Part shown: piece after piece, positions 13,258 through 25,000 of the stretch
Layout: every line of letters starts with the position of its first letter
Position numbering within the stretch: position 1 is the first letter of the stretch
Assembly (NCBI RefSeq): GCF_047663525.1
Contig: NC_092601.1
Span: 18,313,501 to 18,377,500, forward strand
Reading direction: 5' to 3'
Source: Anas platyrhynchos
Taxonomy: Eukaryota > Chordata > Aves > Anseriformes > Anatidae
DNA: 64,000 nt
The notes under the pieces: model-generated
What the model saw: the letters and a program-made list of their open reading frames with translations, nothing else
The model's database searches: none
Told to the model about the DNA's origin: nothing
Program-made: the position numbers and the translations under genes

Positions 13258-15177
13258 TTGGAATGGATGTTTTAATGGTCTGTTTGCTCTACAGCTCTGC
13301 TGTTGCGGTCAGAGAGGAATTCCACCTCTACTTCAGGAGCCAGTGGTAGAAATCCATTCCCCTAGTCCCAAGCAGCCCACTCCCATTGAGCTGAAGTCTT
13401 CTGCATCTTCAGTTAAACCTTGACCTGGTCCAGACTGCTCCATTCCTCCCTGAAGGTTTCACTTCCCAGCCTGATGCTAATTGTTGCCTATATTCCACTT
13501 CTTTATTTCGAGGCTACCAGTTGTTCCCAAATATACACCTATGTAAATCTTTATTCCCATTCCAGGCACCTGACAAACACAAGCCCATGCTGTGCCAAGC
13601 CCCAGCAAGCAGCAGAACAAGGTTCCTGCTGCCTTTGCACAGAAAGGGCAGGGGCAAGTGCACAGCAAAGCAGTCAGTGCTCTGAAGGGATGGGAAAGCT
13701 GCTTCTCTCATGTGCAACAATAAGAAGAGAATACGGTTGCATTTCCAGGTGTGTTGGAATTGAAATGCACTGAATACCAGCCTAAATCAGGGGTATTATA
13801 CAGTCCTGTCGCTGTGGCCATGGGAGTTCACCAGATGCTTTCTCATTGTTCTGCCTTGGCACAGGATGGAGAGCTGAGTCTGGCTTATGGGCTCAAGGAG
13901 CAGGAGAGCTGTCTCTTCACCCAAAACACAAAAGTCACTGACCTACGAGATGAAGACCATAAAGCCTGTGGTGTCAGTCCCAGACCTCAAGCTTTGCTAG
14001 GTCTGGGCATGAAACGCTGCGTGGCAAAGCAGACTGAGCTGAGGCGATACAAAATTTAACCAACATACTTTACACCCACACCACTAAAAATAGGACGCCG
14101 ACGCCAACTCTTCATCTGGAAAGAGAGGAAACACCAGTGTTGCTGTGTTTTGGATGAAACACAGCGCTGAGTCCTGACCATATTTGGCCATAAGATCATC
14201 TCCCAGGACTTCTGCATGAGAGCGGAGTATTCAGAAAAATTCTGCTGGCCAGGTGCCAGTTCTGCCTTTATTATTTCTCCTTGCTATCTCAATACTTCAT
14301 TTCATCACCTAAATTGCTGTGTTGAGTTACTTTGGGCTGTTAAAACGCTGTCATGCTACAGAGGCAACTATGTGAGGGAAATGATGGCTCCGCAGAAAGT
14401 GCTCCACGCAGCTGAAATCGGGCCACCTATTTAGGTGTCGGGTTTAAATTTTTCATTGTAAGCACAGAAACTTGAAACACTTTGCCCAAATGTGTTGAAA
14501 GCTATGAAGACATTAAAGATTATCCATAGAATAAATATTCATTTGCAGGAAGGCATTTTTAATGCATTAATATTTCAAGCAGCATGTTGAAACGTGTGCA
14601 GCCTCTTACAGAAAAAAGATAATCATATTCCAAGTGTTGTTTCAATAATTTTTATTATTAACAATACCAGAAAAGTACCACATTTTTATGAATTAACAGC
14701 AGTTTCAGCTTAAATTAAAATACTTCCTAGGTTTTCCTTGTACTACTAACTACTAGTAATGAAAAATTTCCATTCCATGGGTATTAGTCCTCAAATGCTC
14801 TCCTAAAAGGTTCTGTAATACCTTCTGTTTGCTGATAATTTTTAACCAACAGTACTGTTATGCTTGTCCTGAAAACATGAAAAGTGTCCTTATTTCATTC
14901 ACAATTACCCTATCTGCTTTTTCCCATAGAAAAGGCGATTATTTTGCCAACAGCTTATGAATATATTGCAGCTTTACATCTTCAGCTTCCTGTGTATCAG
15001 AATTTCCACTTTTGAGGCACTTTTGGTCCCACAGGCTGATGCTTGCCGGGGCCTCAGTGTGGAGCTCTGGTACCATCTAGTGTTCCTGGGAAATCCCAAA
15101 CATCTGCTGGACGTGGGCATCTTGCTCATCACCTGCTGGGTTTGCAGCAGGAGAAATCTGCCCTGGGATTTTTCCAG

Positions 15178-15195
15178 AAAAAAAAAAAAAAAAAA
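15178..15195. repeat. Poly(A) tract
   Basis: A run of 18 A in intergenic DNA about 0.9 kb upstream of the next start codon. No retrocopied gene body precedes it. Confidence 0.9.
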
Positions 15196-15590
15196 TACAT
15201 TTTGGTGATGCCCAAAGCAGCAAAGCTCCGTGAGCAGCTGCCGTGATGGTGGATGCTGGGCCTGGCTGGAAGGGAAGCGACTTTTTCACTGTGTGTGTGG
15301 TGTTTGGGGCCACATCTGTGGGGTTCAGTCACGGAGACCCCCAAAAGGAGACACCACGGGTGTCTTTAAATATAAAGTAAGTAAATTAGATCCAAAAGGA
15401 GGCTGCCATGAGGCGTGAAAGGCGGCCTCCCCCTTCCCTCAGACAGCACCTCGCACACCACAGGGCCCTGCAGGATCACACCCTGCCATGATTCCTGTCC
15501 CCCTCTCCTTGCTGTGAAGGACGAGGGGTTTATTAGGGATTTATTCCACCAGGGGGCCAGCCATGCCCCTAGGCATGAGGGACACCCCCC

Positions 15591-16099
15591 TTGCCCACAA
15601 CAAAGATGGCGGCCCCTCACTGCCCTCCCAGCCATTCCCAACCCGCTGTGAGGGCGGAAGTAGCGCGGACGGCTTCAGGGCGGGCTGCCCTCATGGGGTC
15701 GCCGCCTCGGAAGCGGTTTGGGGTTCAAAGAGTGGCGGGGCCCGGCGGGACGCTGAGGAGCGCGGTGGGGACCTGGGGGGGGGGGTCGTGAGGTGGGGGC
15801 GGCCTGCGGGGCCTGGGGGCGGTGAGTGGCGGTGGTCCCGCCAAAGGGGGGCAGCTCCCGCCCTCCTGTGCCCTTTATTTTGTCCCTCCCTTCCTCCTCG
15901 TTGAGGTTTGGGTGGAAAAGTGGAGGTTTTGGGGGCTGTTGGTTGTGGTAAGGGCTGGGTGGCGCCGTCTCTAGGGCGGTTCTGAGGGGTTGGGGGCTTT
16001 GGGGGAGGCGTTTTGGGGTGTTTCCGAGGGCAGTAGGGGCGAGCTTTGTGTCCTGCTTGCTGCCCAGCAGCGTGGTGCTTCCTTCGAGCTTTGGCAACC
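15591..16099 (+). promoter_or_regulatory. CpG-rich promoter and 5' UTR of the 19-exon gene
   Basis: A sudden CpG-rich island in AT-richer DNA, with no TATA box and an ETS-type GCGGAAGT element at about 15,654. A pyrimidine-rich stretch ending CCCAG at 16,067 could be a 3' splice site joining a non-coding first exon to the exon with the start codon, which lies 33 bp further on in a good Kozak context (CAACCATGG). The exact transcription start is inferred. An upstream ATG at about 15,692 opens a short frame and is not the main start. Confidence 0.7.
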
Positions 16100-19000
16100 A
16101 TGGGGTCCTCAAAGGGGGAGGAGGAGCAGGGTGTGATCCTCATCAGCGATGACGAAGCTGAGAGCACGCTTGGGACTTCGGTTCTGTTGGTAGACCCCTC
16201 AGGTAGGCATTGGGCTCCTGCTCACCTGTGAAAGTTCTCACAAAACAAGTCTGTGAAAGCCTCTCCTACCTGTCTTTGGATAGCATGTGCAAGTCTTTTT
16301 TCCTATTCCTGTGTGCCATTTGCACCATATGCAACCATAAGAAAACTTGCACCTTATTGTTTCAAAGAATAACTCTTAGTAGCTGATGACTTTGTTGTCG
16401 AGTTGTAGTTACCTCTCTACTCATTTAGACTTTTTTCTCGTTTATACAGAAAAGACCGCCGTGGAAGAGGAGAAAACTGAAGAGGTTGTAGACGAGGAAT
16501 GTGACCTCATGGTTACATTCTGTAAACAAGCAAATGTGATGCCCCACGCCAGATACGACTGTACAATACACCCGTTTGAGTATGTTCGCTGATATGGAGG
16601 ATGATATGGGGCTTTCCTTTCCTACATTTAAGCCAACTTGTCAAGTAACCTTGTTAGCATTTGAACAGCTAACAAGCAGAAAGAGTTGGATAAGGGCACA
16701 GCCAGCTCTGTAAGTAATGGTCTGTTTTTTAACTGTGCAGGAGAATGGAATGTGATACGTGCTCGCCCCTTGGAAAAAATGCTGATTTTTGTAGTCAGTG
16801 CTACTGCTACATTTGTGATAAACTGGCTTCTGAGGTAAGGAAGAACTGTAGTAAAAAAAAAAATGCACAACTTTGAGTAAACTGAATTCCTGAAGTCTTT
16901 AAAAGACATCACTCTTATGCACACTAAAACAATAAACAGAACTTAAATTTGATTATTTTAACATTTCCTCTTCTAAATGTTCATCTCAGTCAGCTTCACA
17001 GCGCTAAACACATGGCCAGTGTCTGTATTTATTTCTAGTAGTCCAGTAAGTTGTTGGAGTAGATGTTCATTTGATAAAAAACAAATGTACCTCCTCTTTT
17101 CCTTGGGCACATGGTGTATTTCATGGAATCATTGCACTAAATCAGACTGTTTCTCACTGCCCTAGGCAAAGGTCAAACTTTAGATATTCCTAACCAAAGT
17201 GTAGGGGGCGAAGTAGGGGGGAGCATTGTTTTGTTCTGTTTGTTTGTTTCTCTGGTGTGACTCGTTTTGTTTTAGGGGGAGGGATCTTTTGTGTATCTCT
17301 CCTTTGCTTTGCTTTTGTTTTTTAGAATTCAGCAAACTTTACTTTGTGAGTAAAGTTGGGCTAAACATGCAAAAACAACGTTCTGTTACCAGTTTACAAG
17401 GGGGAGGGTGTGAAGCCTAACTGCCTGTAAGGTGTTCGTTAATGAGGGTAAAACTGTGGGGAGAGGGAGGACCTGTCTTTTTTTTCCTGCTTTTAAAGCC
17501 ACGGTAGCAAGCTATTGCTGCATTGGTCTCTTGCCTCAGCTGTCAGAATACCTCCTTGTGCTTTGACTAGCTCTGTAAAGCATGAAATGAATTCTAGTCC
17601 TTCACTGAGTTGGAGGAACAACTTTTTGTCTGCTTAACTTGGGAGGAGAAAAAAAAAACTTATCCCTGTCTTTCCCTTTTCATGAAATAGTGCCAGAATT
17701 GGACGACCTCTTCCCTCTGTCACTGCAACGCACATAACAAAAGCAAATTCTGGAAGGAACAGCGTGATTTTGCCTTGGCTGGTGTTCTTGTAATGTTCAA
17801 ATTGGAGCTCACAGAAATAGATGCAGACCTTCGGCATGGTGGTAAGCATAGTGCACTTACACTGTCTTGGGAGACCTGTGGCTGGCTGTGTTTGCTCATT
17901 CTGTGGCTCGATGATACTTAAAATCTATGAGGACTGCTTGTCTGGACTATAGCTGTCCTTGCAAAGGCCTGGTGAATTATTTAGGTAGCAACTTTTCTCT
18001 GCTATCCCTTTCCTGGGCCATTTGTGGAACAGACAGATCTGCAGTTCTGTTTTTTTGCTTCCTACTTTTCTCCCCCTGGAAGAAGCACCAAAGCATGCCT
18101 GGCCATTAAGATTGCATGCAGGGGATTTGACAAACACTTCGCACAGGGTACCTATGAATGTCTTGCTGTTTCTTTTAGTTTTGAAGAAAATGGATGCACT
18201 AACAGTTTTACGTCTCTGCCTGCCCTCTTAGGAAATCTTCTAATAAATTTTATCCAGGAACTTTCTGTGGAATATAATAAGTATTTGATTGGAGAAAAAA
18301 TACCTCCCATACAACATGAATGCTTTTGTCTCCCAAAGTTACCTCCTGGCCAATGCAGTATCTGCAGGTCACGCAACCCGGAGGTTGTATACAAGTAAGT
18401 GACACCACAACTAGCAGTACATGTTGGTCAGTGCAAATTTGCTTTCCTTTAATTACATGCTAGTTAGAGTCATGGCACCTGAGATAGCGGGAACTTAACT
18501 GAGGGAACCTAACTGGTCAGCTGGCAATTAAACTACATCCAAGTTCAATTCAAAAACTCCTTTAAGTGTATTTTTAAATATGTCTCTTTCTCTATGAGAA
18601 GACAATTGCTAATATTCCTCATAACAATTTGGGAAAGCATGAAACTAAATTCAATATTTTTACTAATTTGTTAGGATTGGGTTTAGTTCTTACTCAGTGG
18701 TATATGCCTTTAAAATACTGAAAGTAATGCTTTGCAAATGCCATGTCACCGTGTCGTAGATTCTCAAGGAAAGGTAGTTAGTTTGCTTTCCAACAGTAGG
18801 ATGGTCATAATTGCCATTTGTTTACAAAATATATTGTTCCAGACACTCTATCTTATGGACTGCTTAACTTTCTTAGGTATTCTGGAGTTTTTGCACTGGT
18901 AACAAGATTTTTAAATCAGGCAGAAAGAGAGAATCCTAAAGCTACTGCTGTTATGCTTCTGGGAGCAGCTAAAGAGCTAGCCCTTCATAAAGACCCTGCT

Positions 19001-22000
19001 TTGTAAGTATCCGGTTCCATATCTAGTGTGTAATCTTTGTTTGCTCCTCAAAAGGAGGAGATAAAGTGAGAGAGTTCTGGTTTTCCATTTATTAAGGGTA
19101 GGAACAGTGTAAAGGTCATAGCCCTGGTTGCAGCACAGCGAGGGAAAAATGAGTATGCATGAGGAAGAAATGAGCCTGACTGCAGGGAGGGATTCTGGGG
19201 GACAGAGAATGATAAAGGTTGCATGTGGGAGGAAGAAGTTGCATGGGATTGAGCCATGAGGGGAGAGATGATCTCTGATGATGGAATTTGAGATGGGAAC
19301 TGGAAGCAGAGAGGGTAACAGACAGCAGATGGTGGCAGGTGGGAATCAGTTCTAAGGGAGAAGATAAAGGGCAGGGGAGCGTTCCTGAACGGAATGTGTG
19401 CAAGCTGCATTATGTGAAGAAACATCTGCTTCTGAACTGGAAGGGAGGACGTGATGCTTTTCAGGTAGTAAGTCTTAGAGCTGTCCCATAAGTCTGGAAA
19501 TTGACCTGTTTTGCTGGGAGGACTGAACAATAAATAAACAGCACAGTGTTTAAAGTCTGTTTTTTATTTTCATGTTTACAGTATGGCTGGTTCATACTTG
19601 ATTGCTGTCTGGCTCGAGCAAGGTCCCGGAACTTTGCTTAACAGAATCTAAATATTTTGGAGCTAGAATTGAAGGCTTCTTAAAAAGCAGCAGTAAATGT
19701 GGTGTGGATTAGTTCAACAGGCCAGAAACAGCAGCTCCTCTGCAGTTATTTTTGAGGAGTTATCAAGGTTGAAACCATTGTTTGGGTAGGTCTCCCTGTA
19801 CACTTACTGTGGATCCCACAGCGTTCACAGTAGTCACATAGGATGTGGTTTGGCCCTCTTGTGGGCTGATATACAGCCCTGTGCAAGCACAGATGTGCTT
19901 AAAATGATCTAATACAACATGTTAGAAGGATAGGTACCGCTTTCCTGTCCCTGTGACTGGGCCAGAGGGGTTGTGCTTTAGTTGGTTAGGTATTGCTGAA
20001 AACCAGCTCTAGGATGTTTTACACTTCGATCACTTGTTTTATCAATTATTAGTGTGATAGCTCCCAATGCTTTTTAAGAAAAGTGTTGTCTCAAATAGTT
20101 GTGTACAGAGAAAGTAAAAATGCAGGAAAAACAAAAAATTAATGCTTTTCTTTCCCTCCCCTTCTCTGTGCCCCCCTTAGAAGCTGGCAGAACCATGGTC
20201 ATATTGATTCGCTAAAGCTTGCTGTCCCTTATTTGTTGCAAAGGTAAGACTTATCACATAGTGCTGAGATGGCAATAAGATAGTTGCTAGATGCAAGCAT
20301 TCTGCTTGCACTTGAGGTTTGAGTGTGTGCTTTAGCTCTTAAAAGCCTTAAGGAAACTTGGACAGATCCAAAATAAAGGTATGGAGTCTTATGGTTCTGT
20401 AGCACTGGGGAACAGGACCTAAATATACAATGTCAGGCACTGGTTTGTTTGAGCAGGGTGTGGAGAGCGAGCTGCATGTGTGAAGACTGCAGATGTGTAG
20501 GGACAGACAGAAGAGTATGGAAAACTACACGCACCAGTCAGCCTAATAAGCAGGGACCTCAGCATGCTTTCTTATTCTACGATTGTATGCAGCAAATCGG
20601 GGTTTTTAGCATCTCTGCATCTTAGTCCCTTTCTGTGAAGGACAAGAGCAGTATCAGCCTTGCTTAGAGCCTCGTAAGGACTCAACCCTTCTTTGTTGCC
20701 TCAGAGGAGACTACCTTGATAGTGAACTCAAAGCCAAGAAGATGGATTACTTTTAGACTGTAGTCTAGGAGTGTTCTGTAGGGCCAGACCAAAAGATGGT
20801 GTTGGGTAGCTACTTGCGGTTAGTAAGCCGAAGAGTAAATAGCATCTGTTCAGAATCAAAACAGCAGCCTTGTAGTCCTCCACTGGGATGGAGTAGTCGG
20901 GGACGTAACATAGTGAAGTTCCCCCAGAGGTTAACGAATGAGGACATCTCGCTCACTTGGCTTAATTCATTTCTCATTTTAGCTTTTCACCTTTAACCTG
21001 AAATTCACTTGCAACAGAAGGTTAATGAATTAAGAATTAACTTTTTTCTAGGAGCGCTCAAAAACAATTAATATTCTCACCTCTATGACAGGTATAACCT
21101 AAATCCTTTATCAGTTTTCATTTTAAATGACTATTCCTGAATTTATTATTTTTTTACTTTAAAAGAACAGTAAAAGGATTTTCTTTGCCTCCCTCCCCCA
21201 GCTTCAAAAGAATCAAGCTCTTTGTGTCAGTGTGTTATCTTCAGTTTTCAGTTAAGGCAAAAATGGTTTCACAAGCTTTGAAGCTGCCAGGAGCTTAGGT
21301 TGATCAGTTTCCTTATCGAGCTTACAGGACGTTGCTGCAGTGTTTCTTGCACACTCATTGGGGATCTTCTTTAAAGCATAAGCCCACAGAACACATGCTT
21401 GCACTGATGTTTACAATTAATAACATAAGAGCAATATCCATATTCACTGCAACTCTTAAAGCACAAACTTACAGATCCAAACTGTCTGACATTTAACTGA
21501 AGGAATCTATATGTACTCTCTGTAGTTTTCCATGTTGTTTTTTTTTAATTTAAATAGCAATTTTATTTAACGTTAACATTTTCTTTTTGTTTTTTCTATT
21601 TAAAACAGGATCACAACAAAACTTCAGAGGATGCTAGTGTTGTGTGACTTCCCAAAAAATTTATATGAGAAGTTTATTCATTTTTTCCAGTCCATTTCAC
21701 TTCCGTGTCACTGTTTTGGCTTCTCAAATAGGTATGTTCTTTGCTTCTTGTTTACAAAGTATATTTTCATACAGCTGACTTATTTGAAAACAGCTGTACA
21801 GAAATGAACATTTTATTGGAAGGTTTCAGTATTAGCTACTTCCTATCCTGTCCTTACCATAGTAAGAAATTATTTGATGCCATTGCTAAGTGCATATTGA
21901 TAATTTTGTGTTTCTGTCCCTCAAATTGAACTGTAAACTTCAAATGTTTTATTAATAAGTCTTCACATTACTTAAGGGAAATACGTTATGGCGCACTAAA

Positions 22001-25000
22001 AAAAATACACTTAACATTTCTTTTTGTGCTTCTAGCTTGAACGTTGTGCCATGGGATCATGTCTTACTCACCACTGTTCTAAAAGGCCAGAATACCACTG
22101 GACAAAGAACACAGAAAGGAAGAAAAATATTTCTGTGGGAAGCGCTTCCTGTCATACAGGCCCGAGTGGAGAGATTAGTAGACAAAATGAAGTGAGATTG
22201 GTTTAGTCTCGTTTTGTGTTTGTTTGTTTGTTTTTCATTTTATAAATTCAACTTTGTTATTAACTGCAAAAAGTGTGTTCTGCTCTCTGAGTCTTCTGAA
22301 GCTTCTATTCAGAAGAATATAATCCACTTAAAGGCGCTCCTGTTCCCAGCCTCCTGTTCTATTTTCCTAGAGTACAGAGATGATCTGTGGATAGCTCCTT
22401 AATTCAGATATCTGCTGTGTTCCAAAGTGTCTTTATGGAACTTATTTCCAACAGTCTCTCTTTCTGCCAGTTATATTGCAAAAAAAGGTTAGAAATACCT
22501 CTTATGTGGGAGGAACTACTGTTTTGCTTCATGAATTGTAATATTTGACATGTACACAGCTTAATGCTTTCTTTCTTTTCCTACCCACTTGTTTTTTCTC
22601 TACCCAGCTATAAAGAAGTTGTTCGCTACCTGAGAGCTGTGAAATGCAATGATACCAAAGGGTAAATAGCTCTTCTTGTTTCTTTTCCTTAGATTTGTGT
22701 CCCAGTCTGTCCTTTTGTTCAATATCTTAATAAAATGACAGAAAGAAAAGCGGGATTTTGGCAGCTGTTTACCAAGTGAAAATAATACTGTACGACAGCT
22801 AAATTCTGCCTTATTGGATGTAATTTACTAGTTTTCAAACTTAATCAGGTATATACATATGCAGTGTAAAACTTAGAGTGAACAAAAATAAATTATGCAT
22901 TTACTTCTTTCCAGGTTAAGAGACCTTCGAGATAAAATCCCATTCTATTTGTGTAAAACTGGAGACTTCCTTGATGCGGCGCATTCTCTGTTGTTTCCCG
23001 TCAATAGCCTTGCATGCTGCACTGCCTGTCGGCTAACGCCTTTTCAGTTTGAGGTCTACCTGAAGATGTTCAGAACAGGCAGTGTCCCCACTGGAAAGGA
23101 TATTCAAGAACCTGCACCCTGGATTACAACTGGCAAGTGTAACTTCTTGCTTTCAAACGTTTGGAATCTTAATTACAGCTTTTAATGACATTCTGAAGTC
23201 TAAACTTCATTCAGTTTTTTTACAGTTTTCTAGGATAGCATGTAGGTTCTGCATAGAAGAACTACAGCAAAATATTCTTAAAAAAAAATAGCTGTAGATG
23301 CTTTTGTTTTTTTTTTTTTCTTTCAGTTTCTGTAGAAACCTGTCTGCAACTAAACTATTATCTTGGTTTTATCCATACTCTGTAGTTATTCAGGCAATAA
23401 AAAAGAGTCTTGGATTTTTCTTCTTGCAGGGTCTCCATTGAAGGATGCTGTTCTAATTAAGCAGGCACTCAAACTCCTTTACAGCAATCTGTCACTATAT
23501 AGGAATGTGAGTCTGTATTAAAACTCTTTCTATGCCCCATTGAGTGGTTTTGTACATTATCTGTTTTGTCCAGTTACTTCTCCAATGAAAGGATTTACTG
23601 TCAGGACCCTTTTCTCTGAATGGTTCATACCTTTGTGAGACTTTTGCTTTACTTGTGGGGTTTTTGATCATTTAAAAAGTCTTGTTTGGGGGAGGGGAGG
23701 AAACAAACTCTTTTCTCCGATAATAGTTCAGCGCTCTGTCACAAAACGTGTCAAGTTTTGTAAATGGTCCCTTGATTTAGCTGGAACCTTTCTGACAAAA
23801 TTATGACAAATCTTGTATGTATGCAGCTCTTGTAAATTCACTGAGTTTTGCAGTATGCCATAGTAGTGATAATCAAATTTACCATATGTATACGTTCTTA
23901 CAGCCCCACTGTAAATAATCATAGCAGTAATGATCACACCAGCAGCAGGTCTGTTGATGGCTCAAACAATAGAAATAAAACAGGTGAAAAAAGCCTCACT
24001 TTACTACAGGTGAGGCAAAATAGGTGGGCTGTTTTGCAACCTGATAAATGAGATTGGGGAAACCCCAAGCATTAACATGTAGTTTGGGTGTAGTTTTGCC
24101 TGGGTGTTCCATTAGAGAGGAAGAAGAGTGAATGCAAGTCAGCATGTCAAAGGGACTTACTCTGATTGCTAAAGTTTGCTAAACATGGATTTGACTGTAA
24201 AACAAATGCTCTGCTGTGTTTCAGCCTAAATGCTGGAGTTCCCTCATCATGATTTTGGGTAGTAGCCGTTTGCTAGAAAAAAATGGGCACCTACATCCTC
24301 TGTCACTGAAAGAGCCACCGCTTGACTTCCAAGAGGTAACTGAAATAGGGCTTTGAGATGGAAGTACTGTTGTCTCTGCTTTATACAAGACATAATTGGA
24401 TGTGGGCATTGCCTCATCCTTTTAAATACTAAGGTTAATGTTACACTACCTCATCAAATATTTTTATGGTATGTGCCAAACGTAATACTTTGCAAAAATT
24501 GTGAATAGGGAATAGATGAACTCTTTTTGCAGCTCAATGCTGAACACTAATTCTATATTGTTCAATGTTGAGATGAATCAGACAATTGCAAAATGGATAG
24601 GAAAGCCATTTAAGAAAAATGTGTTCAAAGAGTCCTAAGAGTCAGTACCTGGGTGTTTTCTTGACAAGAACAGAAATAAGTGTCTGCTAAGCATAACAGG
24701 TTAAAATGATACGTCTAGTTAATGCTACAGAGCCTCAACTTTCTGTGTGTATGCTGTTGAACAGTCAACTGCATCTGTAAAAATGCTGAAAATAAGTGAA
24801 AGCACTTTAAAGGAGATCATATTGGGCAGTTTGTAAAGTAGGTAGGCATCCTCTTTGACTTGTGATTCGTTACTTCTTTTGCAGGGGGTGCTGGCTGCCA
24901 GTGGCAGTCTCTTGCAGGAACTGAAGGCAAAAGTTAATGTTTCTTTACCACCTGCTATTTTCTCTCCTCAAGTAAGTGTGCATCTGGCAATAAGGAAATT

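Larger units (their letters stand above)
11601..15590. other. Intergenic DNA upstream of the 19-exon gene
   Basis: No exon, RNA gene or transposon recognised. It holds an (AT)n microsatellite and a poly(A) run (both listed separately) and an AT-rich block at about 14.44-14.95 kb that resembles the block at 10.1-10.9 kb in texture. Open frames up to 117 residues (for example 13,420-13,773) have no recognisable domain. Confidence 0.55.

Noticed and set aside
15692-15791. Upstream ATG with a short frame (MGSPPRKRFGVQ...) in the CpG island
   Set aside because: It is not in frame with the 19-exon gene through any splice I can define, and the ATG at 16,100 has the better context and joins the conserved frame.
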